Assembly: GCF_900129455.1 (NCBI RefSeq)
Contig: NZ_FQVU01000005.1
Coordinates: 124,001-188,000 of the forward strand
Length of the DNA stretch: 64,000 nt
Reading direction: 5' to 3'
Source of the DNA: Jatrophihabitans endophyticus
GTDB lineage: Bacteria > Actinomycetota > Actinomycetes > Mycobacteriales > Jatrophihabitantaceae
The position numbers and the translations under genes are program-made. Positions 26,284 to 36,040 of this stretch are shown piece after piece; the stretch's first letter is position 1; every line of letters starts with the position of its first letter. The notes beneath the pieces were generated by a model that saw only the letters and a list, made by a program, of their open reading frames with translations, did not search any database and was not told where the DNA came from.

Positions 26284-27203
26284 GCCGCCGCCTCCGACGT
26301 GTCCGTGCCGGCGCCCGCCGACACCGCGTCGCGGTACAGCTCGGCCAGCGACGGCCGGCGCCACCCGAACCGCTCGACCCGGCCGGCCCTGGCCGCGGCG
26401 GCGAGCACCGCCTGGTCGTCGTCGGGATCGCGCAGCGCGAGGACGACGGTGGCCCCGTCGCGTTCGCGCACCGTGACCCCGGGTAGTGCGTCGAGCCAGG
26501 CGTCGTCGGTGCCGGTGACGGTCACCTCCAGCGCGTCGCGCGAGCCCGTCGCGCGGAGCTCGTCCAACGTCCCCTGCGCGACGACGCGACCCGCACGCAC
26601 GATGACGACCCGGTCGCACAAGCGCTCGACGAGCTCGAGCTGGTGGCTCGAGAACAGCACGCCGCAGCCGGCCCGGCGACGTTGCCGCAGCACCTCGGCC
26701 ATGGTGTCGACGCCGACGGGGTCCAGGCCGGAGAACGGCTCGTCCAGGACGAGCAGCTCGGGGTCGTGGACGAGCGCCGCCGCCAGCTGCACCCGCTGCT
26801 GGTTGCCGAGCGAGAGCGCCTGCACGAAGTCGCGGGGCTGCGCGACGACCCCCATCTGCTCGATCAGTGCCGCGGCGCCGCGGTCCGCGTCGGCCCGCGA
26901 CATGCCGTGCAGGCGGCCGAAGTACGCCACCTGCTCGACGACGCGCATCTTCGGGTACAGCCCGCGCTCCTCGGGCATGTAGCCGAAGCGGCGCCGGGCG
27001 GTGAAGGTCAGCGGCTCGCCGTGCCAGCGGACCGTCCCGGAGTCGGCGGCGACGAGCCCCATCGCGATGCGCATCGTCGTCGACTTCCCGGCGCCGTTGG
27101 CCCCGACGAAGCCCACCAACTCGCCCGGGCGGACGTCCAGCGAGACGCCGTCGAGCGCGGTCGTCGTGCCGTAGCTCTTGTGCAGGTCCACGATGGAGAG
27201 CAT
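26280..27203 (-). CDS. ABC exporter ATP-binding protein (NatA-like)
   Basis: 307 aa. Walker A is GANGAGKSTTMR, the signature appears as LSLGNQQRV rather than LSGGQ, Walker B is LLVLDEPFSGLDPVG, and the H-loop is SSHQLELV. The C-terminal DUF4162-type extension (about 225-290) is common in multidrug-type ABC-2 ATPases. It is the first gene of a two-gene operon. Confidence 0.92.
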   Translation of the reverse strand: MLSIVDLHKSYGTTTALDGVSLDVRPGELVGFVGANGAGKSTTMRIAMGLVAADSGTVRWHGEPLTFTARRRFGYMPEERGLYPKMRVVEQVAYFGRLHGMSRADADRGAAALIEQMGVVAQPRDFVQALSLGNQQRVQLAAALVHDPELLVLDEPFSGLDPVGVDTMAEVLRQRRRAGCGVLFSSHQLELVERLCDRVVIVRAGRVVAQGTLDELRATGSRDALEVTVTGTDDAWLDALPGVTVRERDGATVVLALRDPDDDQAVLAAAARAGRVERFGWRRPSLAELYRDAVSAGAGTDTSEAAA

Positions 27204-27262
27204 CGGGCGAACCTATCGCGACGCGGCGGCCCGGACCGCCGGCCACCCGCCCCCGGCGCCTT

Positions 27263-27283
27263 GCACTCGTGGGGGTCGAGTGC
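27263..27283. promoter_or_regulatory. CIRCE-like HrcA operator, distal copy
   Basis: GCACTC-N9-GAGTGC upstream of groEL. It is the core of the HrcA-binding CIRCE element, flanked by TT and CA. Confidence 0.85.
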
Positions 27284-27293
27284 CAGACTCGAA

Positions 27294-27320
27294 TTGGCAC
27301 TCGGCTAGGCTGAGTGCCAA
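27294..27320. promoter_or_regulatory. CIRCE element, proximal copy
   Basis: TTGGCACTC-N9-GAGTGCCAA is a perfect 9-bp inverted repeat with the canonical 9-nt spacer. The HrcA repressor binds it and releases on heat shock. A TAGGCT hexamer within the spacer may be the -10 box. Confidence 0.95.
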
Positions 27321-27400
27321 CCGGTGATCGGTGAGGCTCCGCCTGAGCGGGCCGTCCGTCGCGGGCACTGCACGCCGGTACCCGAACCAGTCATCACTAG

Positions 27401-29044
<1,644 letters not shown>

Positions 29045-29061
29045 GTCCACCCCGTTCCACA

Positions 29062-29098
29062 CCGAAGGCCGGTCCCCACTGCGGGGGCCGGCCTTCGG
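29062..29098 (+). terminator. groEL terminator hairpin
   Basis: CCGAAGGCCGG...CCGGCCTTCGG, with additional CCCC/GGGG pairing near a 4-nt loop, 18 nt after the groEL stop. Confidence 0.85.
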
Positions 29099-29116
29099 CG
29101 TCCCGCGCGTTCCCCG

Positions 29117-29174
29117 CTTCCTCGGCGAGTTGGTTGATCAACAGGGCTGTTGATCAACCAACTCGCCGAGGAAG
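29117..29174. repeat. perfect 27-bp inverted repeat with 4-nt loop
   Basis: Left arm 29117-29143, loop GGGC, right arm 29148-29174, no mismatch. Each arm contains GTTGATCAAC, itself a palindrome. It abuts the stop of the gene at 29178 and follows the separate groEL terminator, so it can end transcription from both sides. It looks more like a dispersed repeat unit than an ordinary terminator. Confidence 0.9.
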
Positions 29175-29177
29175 GCG

Positions 29178-29594
29178 TCAGACGGGCCAGACGTAGGGCA
29201 GGTCGGCGGGCTCGGACCAGCCGTAGCGGCCGTAGAAGTCGGGGTCCTTGCGCAGCAGGTTGCTGCGGTGGCTGGCGTGCACGGCGTCGTCGCCGACCCA
29301 GTCGGGCAGGAAGACCCGCCGGCCCTCCTCGCGGGCGTGGTCGGCGAGCTTGGCGCGCACCGTGTCGGCGTTGCCGCGACGGTCCCACTCGTCGCAGACG
29401 GCCAGGCCGTAGCGCAGCAGCGCGGGCTCGTAGCCGCGCCACATCCGGACGGCGGGGTGGTTGCGCCAGCCCCGTGTCACGCCGTCGAGGGCGCGGATGA
29501 TCTGGAACGCCTCGACGCGCTGCTTGCCGAGCCGGGCGTCGTCGAGGACGCGGGCCGATTCGGCGAAGTCGGGTACCGGGAGGAACGTCTGCAC
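29178..29594 (-). CDS. conserved actinobacterial protein, MSMEG_6572-like (often labelled pyrimidine dimer glycosylase family)
   Basis: 138 aa from GTG 29594 with AGGGA upstream; a longer frame continues into unrelated sequence. The start VQTFLPVPDFAESARVLDDARLGKQRVEAFQIIRAL, then WRNHPAVRMWRGYEPALLRYGLAVCDEW and SHRSNLLRKDPDFYG, define a compact conserved family. The buried WRNHP and RLGKQR motifs look catalytic. The DNA-glycosylase label rests on remembered annotation and is uncertain. Confidence 0.65.
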   Translation of the reverse strand: MQTFLPVPDFAESARVLDDARLGKQRVEAFQIIRALDGVTRGWRNHPAVRMWRGYEPALLRYGLAVCDEWDRRGNADTVRAKLADHAREEGRRVFLPDWVGDDAVHASHRSNLLRKDPDFYGRYGWSEPADLPYVWPV

Positions 29595-29804
29595 GCTGAT
29601 GTCCCTACCCGGCCGGTCGTCTCGCGACCGCCGCGCTTGGCCCGTAGCCACAAGTTGCTGGCCGCTGCGAACAACTTTGCGGAATTGGGCCGTAACTAGC
29701 GTCGATCGGGTCAGGACGGTCGAGGCGGACACGACGCCACGAACCGTGCGGCATCGTCCCGCCGTCTCGTACGGCACACACCGCCCGCTGGGAGCCATGG
29801 ACGC

Positions 29805-30059
29805 ATGACCACGACGCAGGAACTGACCGGCAAGGTCCGCGAGCTCATCGGCCAGATGTCCCCGCTCGGCGAGACCGAGGCCTCGTCGCAGCAACGGCTG
29901 ATCGAGGACCTCGGCTACGACTCGGTGTCGTTCCTCGAGCTGGCGCTGGCCATCGAGTCGGAGTTCGACATCTTCGCCGTGGACGAGGAGCAGGCCGCCA
30001 ATCTCGTCACGGTGGGCGACATCGAGACGTTGGTCGTCACCCTGTCCGACGCCGGCTGA
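29805..30059 (+). CDS. acyl carrier protein 1 of the biosynthetic locus
   Basis: 84 aa. The four-helix carrier fold has the 4'-phosphopantetheine site at S40 in LGYDSVSFLELALAIESEF. Acidic surface residues surround the helix 2 region. It opens the gene cluster and is followed 19 nt later by the transglutaminase-like gene. A fatty-acyl-AMP ligase, an amino acid ligase and a phosphopantetheinyl transferase in the same cluster could serve it. Which acyl group it carries is not visible. Confidence 0.88.
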   Translation: MTTTQELTGKVRELIGQMSPLGETEASSQQRLIEDLGYDSVSFLELALAIESEFDIFAVDEEQAANLVTVGDIETLVVTLSDAG

Positions 30060-30078
30060 CCGGCGCGGGCACCCGTCG

Positions 30079-31125
30079 ATGACGACGATCCATCGCGCAC
30101 GTGGCGCGGCTTGCGGCGTGGCCGCACGGCCGACCGACTGGCCGGCCGCCCTGGAGCGCATCTGGCCGATCCCGGCCGATCATCGCGACGCCCAGGTCGA
30201 TCGCGTCGCCGCGCTGGACATGCTGCGCTGCGGTGAGACCGCACTGGACGAGCTGGTGGCGGCCGGATTGCCCGCCGACGACCGTGACGGCGGGCAGTAC
30301 TTCGACCGCTTCGACCTGTTCAACCTGGCCCTGGCGTCGGGCTCGGGCACCTCGGTGCCCGAGCGGGCGATCCGTTACGCCCTGCGCTGGATGCAGGGCG
30401 GTCCGCCGACCTGGGTGCAGCCGCTGCACTGGACCTTCGACATCGAGCTGCAGTGCCCCGCGGGCTCGTGCCCGGCCGACGCGGCGGGCGAGCCCTCCTG
30501 GTGGCACGCGCGACTGGACCCCGAGCACGGCGGTGGCGCGCTGACGGAGTTCGCCACGACGCCGCCGGGCCGGCTGCGCGCCGACGAGCGCATCGAGCTG
30601 GCCGGTGTCGGACCCGTCGCCCTGCGCGGGTCGCTGACGACCCGCGGCGAGCTGATGCAGCTCGTGTCGCCGACACTGCGCGCGCTGACCGACGACTTCC
30701 TCGCGGCCGGGTACGCGTGGGGTCGGATGCCCGAGCTGCTGCAGCGCGAGTACGACCGGGTGGTCGCCGCGGGCATGGCGCCGTGCATCTCGGCGTCGCT
30801 CTACCTGCAGCGAGAGTTCCGGCGGGCCGGCTACGACGCGCGGACCCGGCGAGGCTGGCTGCTCGGGATGCTCGACCTCGCCCACTCCTGGATCGAAGTC
30901 GTCGACGACGACGGGGTCGTCAAGGTCGTCGATCCCGTCTTCAGCCGGCTGGTCGAACACGCGGACCGGCCGCATCCCGAGCTCGCCCGGGCCGTCCTCG
31001 GCTCCCGGGTCAACCGGCTGCTCCCCGCGGCGATCCCGGCCGACGGCGACATGGTCGGCCACCGCTGCGGCGGGCGGCACAGCACGCCGCTACGCCGAAC
31101 CGTGATCAGGAGGACGGCCGCATGA
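30079..31125 (+). CDS. transglutaminase-fold protein, candidate acyl-transfer enzyme
   Basis: 348 aa, no close family recognised. The C-terminal 120 residues have the order of a transglutaminase-type Cys-His-Asp triad: C236 at a helix start (APCISASLYLQREF), then R258, H269 (AHSWIEVV) and D285 (VVDPVF). The N-terminal 200 residues contain several Trp and two Cys and may be a substrate domain. Such folds form or cleave amide bonds. Placed between two carrier proteins, it could release or join a carrier-bound acyl group (inference). Its stop overlaps the next start (ATGA). Confidence 0.6.
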   Translation: MTTIHRARGAACGVAARPTDWPAALERIWPIPADHRDAQVDRVAALDMLRCGETALDELVAAGLPADDRDGGQYFDRFDLFNLALASGSGTSVPERAIRYALRWMQGGPPTWVQPLHWTFDIELQCPAGSCPADAAGEPSWWHARLDPEHGGGALTEFATTPPGRLRADERIELAGVGPVALRGSLTTRGELMQLVSPTLRALTDDFLAAGYAWGRMPELLQREYDRVVAAGMAPCISASLYLQREFRRAGYDARTRRGWLLGMLDLAHSWIEVVDDDGVVKVVDPVFSRLVEHADRPHPELARAVLGSRVNRLLPAAIPADGDMVGHRCGGRHSTPLRRTVIRRTAA

Positions 31126-32042
31126 CCGACACCCTCGACGTCCGGGCCGACGTCCTCGGCCGGACGCTGTCCGCCGACCCGCGCTTCAAGCAGATCCTCG
31201 ATCGCCTGGTCGCGATGTCCGAACGCGACTACTACGACCCGTACCGCCTCTTCGACTGGCCCGCGACCGTGGTCGAGGACGCGTGGTGGATGTCGCCGGA
31301 GCTGATGACCACGCACGGCACCGCGGTGGCGGAGCGGCTCGACGAGCACGAGCTGATGGCGCTCAGCAAGTGGGAGAGCGTCAACTTCTACAGCCTGAAC
31401 GTCCACGGCATCCGTGAGCTGCTGACCGAGATGGTGGCCCGCGTCCACATGCCCGGCTACGAGGTCACCTCGGAGTACTTCCACCACATCATCGGCGAGG
31501 AGAACGACCACATGTGGTTCTTCGCCACCTTCTGCCTGCGGTACGCGGGCACGATCTACCCGAACGCGTCGATGAGCTTCCCGGGCGCGGGCATTCCCGA
31601 GGCCGACACCTTCCTCGTCTTCGCGCGGCTGCTGCTGTTCGAGGAGCTCGTCGACGTCTTCAACCAGCGCATGGCGGTCGACGACCGCCTCGACCCCACG
31701 ATCCGCAAGATCAACGCGGTGCATCACCAGGACGAGTCGCGCCACATCGCGTTCGGCCGGCAGATCGTCGCGCTGCTGCACGCCGAGCTGCGTCGCACCC
31801 TGCCCGCGGCGCGGATCGCCGATCTCGAGGCCTACCTCAAGCGGTACATGCGCTCGTCGGCCGAGTCGTTGTGCAACCCGGCGGCGTTCGCGGACGCGGG
31901 CATCGCCGCCCCGTACGAGGCGCGGCGCCAGGTGCTCGCCGACCCCGCGTTCGACGGCTTCGTCGCCCGAACCTTCAAGCGCTCCACCGGCTTCATGACC
32001 CAGGAACACATCCTGTCCGACGACACCATCCCGGCGCTGTGA
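31122..32042 (+). CDS. AurF/CmlI-like diiron N-oxygenase
   Basis: 306 aa. The ligand pattern fits AurF: E85 (KWESVNFYSLNVHGI), E127/H130 (EENDHMWFF), E174 (FEELVDVFNQRM) and H201/E205/H208 (HHQDESRH), with the AurF spacing H-x3-E-x2-H. AurF and CmlI oxidise aryl amines to nitro groups, CmlI on a carrier-bound substrate. Here the enzyme sits directly before a carrier protein and its amino acid ligase, so N-oxidation of a carrier-bound amine is a fair guess. The substrate is unknown. Confidence 0.85.
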   Translation: MTDTLDVRADVLGRTLSADPRFKQILDRLVAMSERDYYDPYRLFDWPATVVEDAWWMSPELMTTHGTAVAERLDEHELMALSKWESVNFYSLNVHGIRELLTEMVARVHMPGYEVTSEYFHHIIGEENDHMWFFATFCLRYAGTIYPNASMSFPGAGIPEADTFLVFARLLLFEELVDVFNQRMAVDDRLDPTIRKINAVHHQDESRHIAFGRQIVALLHAELRRTLPAARIADLEAYLKRYMRSSAESLCNPAAFADAGIAAPYEARRQVLADPAFDGFVARTFKRSTGFMTQEHILSDDTIPAL

Positions 32043-32067
32043 TGACGGCGCCAGGACGGAGGCACGC

Positions 32068-32325
32068 ATGACCGAGGCCCGGACCACCGACGACAGCGAC
32101 CTGGTGCTGACGTACCTGCTCGCCCGCCGACCCGATCTGAGCTCGATCGACGAGGATCTCGACCTCATCGACAACCGGGTGATCGACTCGCTCAGCTTCG
32201 TCAACTTCCTCTACGTGCTCGAGGAGGCCACCGGCCGGTCCATCTCGATGGACCAGGTGTCCCCGGAGGACTTCCGCACCCTGCGTCGGATCCGCGAGAG
32301 GTTCTTCGGTGACCCGGCTGCGTAG
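32068..32325 (+). CDS. acyl carrier protein 2, likely aminoacyl carrier
   Basis: 85 aa. The phosphopantetheine serine is S41 in NRVIDSLSFVNFLYVLEE; the IDSLSF context is typical of carriers served by aminoacyl-tRNA-synthetase-like ligases. Its stop overlaps the GTG start of the ligase gene by 17 nt, so the two are translationally linked. It is predicted to carry an amino acid as a thioester on its pantetheine arm. Confidence 0.87.
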   Translation: MTEARTTDDSDLVLTYLLARRPDLSSIDEDLDLIDNRVIDSLSFVNFLYVLEEATGRSISMDQVSPEDFRTLRRIRERFFGDPAA

Positions 32326-33178
32326 CGACCGCGAGGGGGCCGCGCGGGGGGCGGCCCCCCTGGTGGTGCTGGCGGACGCCGAGCTCGCGCTGCGCGACGG
32401 ACTCGACCGACTCTTCGCCGGCTGGGGCGCAGCGGTCGGGGCGCGGGCGACCGCCTACCAGACCCTGTTGCCGGTCGACGCGCTCCGCACGATCGACTAC
32501 TGGGACAACTTCCCGCACCTCGCGCTGCTGGCAGCGCCCGCCCGGGAGACCGGGTACGACCGGTTGGCCGCGGCGGCCGCGGACGGGGCGTTCCCGCCGG
32601 AGGTGCTCGACGCCGCCGGGTACGCGCTGCCGTCGGCGGCCTGCTACGCCGCGTACCTGCACCTCGCGGGCCAGGTCGTGCCCGACGACCACAAGATCAC
32701 GACGGTGGCGACGTGCTTCCGGCGCGAGACCCACTTCGAGGGGCTGCGGCGGCTGCTGTCGTTCACCATGCGCGAGATCGTCTGCGTCGGCGGGCGTGAC
32801 GCGGCGCTGGAGCACCTCGAGTCGTCCACCCGCAGGCTGCTCGACTTCAGCGCGCGGCTGGGCCTGCCGCTCGAGGTCGAGGTGGCGTCCGACCCGTTCT
32901 TCGACCCCAACGCCTCGCGTTCGGTGGTCGCCAAGCTCTTCCCGGTCAAGCAGGAGTTCGTGTACCGCGCACCCGGTCACGACGCGGGCCTCGCGATCGC
33001 GTCGGTGAACTTCCACCGCAACTTCTTCGGCGAGCGGTGCGGCATCACCACCGGCACCGGAGAGGCGGCGTACACCTCGTGCGTCGCGTTCGGGCTGGAG
33101 CGGTGGATCGCCGCGCTCACGAGCGAGTTCGGCAGTGACCACGCCGAGCTCGGCGAGCGGTTGCGAGCGGCCGCGTGA
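32309..33178 (+). CDS. amino acid:[carrier protein] ligase (class II aaRS homologue)
   Basis: 289 aa, a shortened atypical seryl-tRNA-synthetase core without the tRNA-binding arm. Motif 2 is ATCFRRETHFEGLRRLLSF and motif 3 is SCVAFGLERW. Candidate zinc ligands C112, E156 (TMREIVCVG) and C258 are spaced as in the Bradyrhizobium ligase, which uses Cys-Glu-Cys zinc. Known members activate glycine or alanine and load it on a dedicated carrier protein, here the adjacent carrier 2. The amino acid chosen in this case is not deducible. Confidence 0.88.
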   Translation: MTRLRSDREGAARGAAPLVVLADAELALRDGLDRLFAGWGAAVGARATAYQTLLPVDALRTIDYWDNFPHLALLAAPARETGYDRLAAAAADGAFPPEVLDAAGYALPSAACYAAYLHLAGQVVPDDHKITTVATCFRRETHFEGLRRLLSFTMREIVCVGGRDAALEHLESSTRRLLDFSARLGLPLEVEVASDPFFDPNASRSVVAKLFPVKQEFVYRAPGHDAGLAIASVNFHRNFFGERCGITTGTGEAAYTSCVAFGLERWIAALTSEFGSDHAELGERLRAAA

Positions 33179-33897
33179 CGCCGGGGGGCGCGACGGCGAA
33201 CGGAGCGGGCCGGATCACCACGAGCACGCTGCAGCTGTTCGGCCGGCCGGTGATCGCCTGCCACGCCCGGATCCGGCCGCCCGCCGGCCTCGCGGCCGGA
33301 CCCGGCCTACGCCTGCTCAGCGACGAGGAGCAGGAGCGCTGCGCCGGCATCGAGATGCCTGCCGGGCAGCTGGAGTTCGTCGCGGGGCGCGTCCTGGCGC
33401 GCCGGACGCTCGGCCGCATCCTCGGGCTGCCGGCGCGACGGGTGCCCCTGGTGCTCGACGACTCGGGACGGCCGCGACTGGCCGGCCGGGACGGCCGGCG
33501 ACGGGCCCTGGACTTCAACCTGTCGCACTCGGGCGACCGCGTGGCGCTGGCGGTCGGGTGGGGCGTCCGCGTCGGGGTCGACATCGAGCTGCGCGTCCCA
33601 CGTCCGGCGGCCGACGCGCTCGCCCGTCGCTACTTCAGCAGCGCCGAGAACGACTACCTGCGCCGCCGCCCCGACGCGCGCTACCGCGAGCGCTGGTACC
33701 GGATCTGGACCACCCGCGAGGCGAACGCGAAGGCGCGCGGGATCGGCGTCCGCGGCATCGCGGCACCGCTGGACGGCCACGGGCACGCGTGGCAGCGCCG
33801 TCACCTCGCCCTGCCCGCCGCGTACGCGGGCACGGTCGTCGGGCTCGCGCCCACCACCACCATCGCGCCCATCGAGAGGACACGTTCGGATGGCTGA
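33175..33897 (+). CDS. Sfp-type 4'-phosphopantetheinyl transferase
   Basis: 240 aa, GTG start overlapping the ligase stop. Signatures are DFNLSHSGDRVALAV, VGVDIELR with Mg ligands D136 and E138, and WTTREANAKARG with E182. It transfers phosphopantetheine from CoA to the two carrier proteins, making the locus self-sufficient for carrier activation. Length and motifs are normal, so it is expected to be active. Confidence 0.92.
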   Translation: MTPGGATANGAGRITTSTLQLFGRPVIACHARIRPPAGLAAGPGLRLLSDEEQERCAGIEMPAGQLEFVAGRVLARRTLGRILGLPARRVPLVLDDSGRPRLAGRDGRRRALDFNLSHSGDRVALAVGWGVRVGVDIELRVPRPAADALARRYFSSAENDYLRRRPDARYRERWYRIWTTREANAKARGIGVRGIAAPLDGHGHAWQRRHLALPAAYAGTVVGLAPTTTIAPIERTRSDG

Positions 33898-35299
33898 CAC
33901 CCAGGTGCTCGTGATCGGCGGTGGGCCGGCAGGCTCCACCGCCGCGACCCTGCTCGCCCGCCACGGGGCGGACGTCACGCTCTTCGAGGCGGCGAGGTTC
34001 CCGCGCTACCACATCGGCGAGTCGATCCTGCCGTCCGCGCTGCCGATCCTCGAGCTCACCGGGGCGCGCGAGAAGATCGAGGCGCACGGCTTCGTGAAGA
34101 AGATGGGCGCCTACTTCGAATGGGGGCCGGAGAACTGGGACCTCAACTTCGACCACCTCTCCGGCTCCGACCGGCACAGCTACCAGGTGATCCGCTCCGA
34201 GTTCGACCAACTGCTGCTCGACCACGCCGGCACGCAGGGCGTCACCGTCCACGAGGGACGCAGGGTGACGGCGCTCGACTTCGACGGGGACCGGCCCGTG
34301 CGCGCCCACTGGAGCGAGGGCGACGAGAGCGGCTCGACGTCGTTCGACTTCCTCGTCGACGCGTCCGGGCGTGCCGGGGTGATGGCCACGAAGTACCTCG
34401 ACAACCGCGTCTACCACGAGGCCTTCCGCAACGTCGGGATCTGGGGCTACTGGCAGGACGCCGCGCCGCTCGACTGCGGCCCGCAGGGCGCGATCGCGGT
34501 CTGCTCGGTGCCCTACGGCTGGTTCTGGGCCATCCCGCTGCACGACGGGACCACCTCGATCGGGCTCGTGATCAAGAAGACCGCGCTCAACGACGAGCGC
34601 GCCCGGCTCGGCAGTCTCGACGCCGTCTACGCCGACGCGATCTCGCAGTGCCCGCGCATCGCGACGATGACGGCGGGCGCGAGCAGGGTCACCGATCTCA
34701 AGGTCGAGCAGGACTACTCCTATGCCGCCGAGACGTTCGACGGCCCGGGCTACCTGCTCGCCGGTGACGCCGCGTGCTTCCTCGATCCACTGCTCTCGAC
34801 CGGCGTGCACCTCGCCACGTTCAGCGGCCTGCTGGCGGCGGCGACGGTGTCGAGCGTGCTCGACGGCGAGCTCGACGAGAGCGAGGCGAGGTCGTTCTAC
34901 ACGAAGGCCTACCACCAGGCGTACGAGCGGCTGCTCGTCGTCGTGTCGTTCTTCTACAACAGCTACAACCGCAAGACCCAGTTCTTCGAGGCCGACAAGC
35001 TCACCCGGCGCGAGCGTCACATGCTCAACCTCTACGAGTCGTTCCTGCACATCGTCACCGGGGTCGAGGATCTGCAGGACAGCGTCGACGGGGGGACGGC
35101 GCTCGACGCCGTGGCCGAGCGGCTCGCGCACTCCGGTCAGCTCGTCGCCGGTCACAACGAGGCCATCAACGCGATGCCGACCTCGCCGCAGACCTCCGTC
35201 GCCGGCTTGTTCCTGGAACTGGAGCCCCGGCTGCGGTTGCGCCGCGCCGTCGCCGTCCGCGAGCCCGAGGCCGTGCCGCCGGGCGGGGGCGCGCGATGA
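33890..35299 (+). CDS. FAD-dependent halogenase-like oxidoreductase
   Basis: 469 aa. The FAD-binding motif is VIGGGPAGSTAATLLARHG at 8-26, followed by RYHIGESILPSALPIL. The halogenase signature WxWxIP is intact as W211-F-W-A-I-P216. K70/K71 (GFVKKMGAYFEWG) lie where carrier-dependent halogenases of the CmlS/PltA class keep the catalytic lysine. The second FAD motif is GYLLAGDAACFLDPLLSTGVHLA. It probably halogenates a carrier-bound substrate with reduced flavin. A flavin reductase is not encoded nearby. A pure hydroxylase or reductase role cannot be excluded. Confidence 0.82.
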   Translation: MADTQVLVIGGGPAGSTAATLLARHGADVTLFEAARFPRYHIGESILPSALPILELTGAREKIEAHGFVKKMGAYFEWGPENWDLNFDHLSGSDRHSYQVIRSEFDQLLLDHAGTQGVTVHEGRRVTALDFDGDRPVRAHWSEGDESGSTSFDFLVDASGRAGVMATKYLDNRVYHEAFRNVGIWGYWQDAAPLDCGPQGAIAVCSVPYGWFWAIPLHDGTTSIGLVIKKTALNDERARLGSLDAVYADAISQCPRIATMTAGASRVTDLKVEQDYSYAAETFDGPGYLLAGDAACFLDPLLSTGVHLATFSGLLAAATVSSVLDGELDESEARSFYTKAYHQAYERLLVVVSFFYNSYNRKTQFFEADKLTRRERHMLNLYESFLHIVTGVEDLQDSVDGGTALDAVAERLAHSGQLVAGHNEAINAMPTSPQTSVAGLFLELEPRLRLRRAVAVREPEAVPPGGGAR

Positions 35300-35976
35300 C
35301 CGACGTCGCGGACCGGGTCGACGAGTCGAACGACCCGTACTGCCTGTCCGACGCCGCGGTGCGCCACGAGCTCGCCGGCGCCCCGTGGCGACGGTTCGGG
35401 GTCATCGGCGACAGCCTGGCCGAGGGGCTCGGCGAGGACGTCCCCGGTTACCGCTCGCTGCCGTGGGCCGAACGGGTGCGCGACGCGATCGCCCAGGTCG
35501 CCCCGGCACCACCGGCGTACTGCAACCTGGGCCGTCGCCAGCTCACCGCCGCCGAGATCCGCGACGGCCAGCTGCGCGAGATCACGCAGTTCGGTCCCGA
35601 CCTCGCGGCGGTCACGGCGGGCGGCAACGACCTGTTCGGCCGCGGCTTCGACCCCGACGGCGTCGAGCGCGCGGTCGAGCAGATGGTCGCCACGCTGCGT
35701 GCGAACGGGGCCGACGTCATCACCTACGGGCTCATGGACATCGGCGCGGCGTGGCCACGACTGGCGATGCTGCGACCCCGCATGGTCACGCTGAACACCC
35801 GGATGCGGGCCGTCGCCGAGCGCCACGACGCCGTCCACGTCGACATGTGGGAGCACCCGATCTGCGGCGACCGGTCGGCGTACAGCACGGACATGCTGCA
35901 CACCTCGATGCGCGGTCACGCGGTCCTCGCCGCCGAGACGGTCAAGGCACTCGGCGCCCGGTTGCGACGCGGCTAG
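35296..35976 (+). CDS. SGNH/GDSL hydrolase, copy 1
   Basis: 226 aa. Block I is VIGDSLAEGLG (S40), block III TAGGNDLF, and block V DMLHTSMRGH with the catalytic Asp and His. A short N-terminal signature NDPYCLSDA precedes the fold and is shared with the second SGNH gene at 43974. No signal peptide is seen, so it is probably cytoplasmic. It could act as an esterase/thioesterase or as an acyl-transfer enzyme on the product. It overlaps the halogenase stop by 4 bp. Confidence 0.85.
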   Translation: MTDVADRVDESNDPYCLSDAAVRHELAGAPWRRFGVIGDSLAEGLGEDVPGYRSLPWAERVRDAIAQVAPAPPAYCNLGRRQLTAAEIRDGQLREITQFGPDLAAVTAGGNDLFGRGFDPDGVERAVEQMVATLRANGADVITYGLMDIGAAWPRLAMLRPRMVTLNTRMRAVAERHDAVHVDMWEHPICGDRSAYSTDMLHTSMRGHAVLAAETVKALGARLRRG

Positions 35977-36040
35977 ACCACCGACCGACCCGTTCGATCC
36001 GATCCGGCCGCACGACGGCCGCCAAGCGCAGGAGCTCGCC

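Noticed and set aside
32309-33178. Seryl-tRNA synthetase
   Set aside because: Only 289 aa, no N-terminal coiled-coil tRNA-binding arm, and coupled to a carrier-protein gene.
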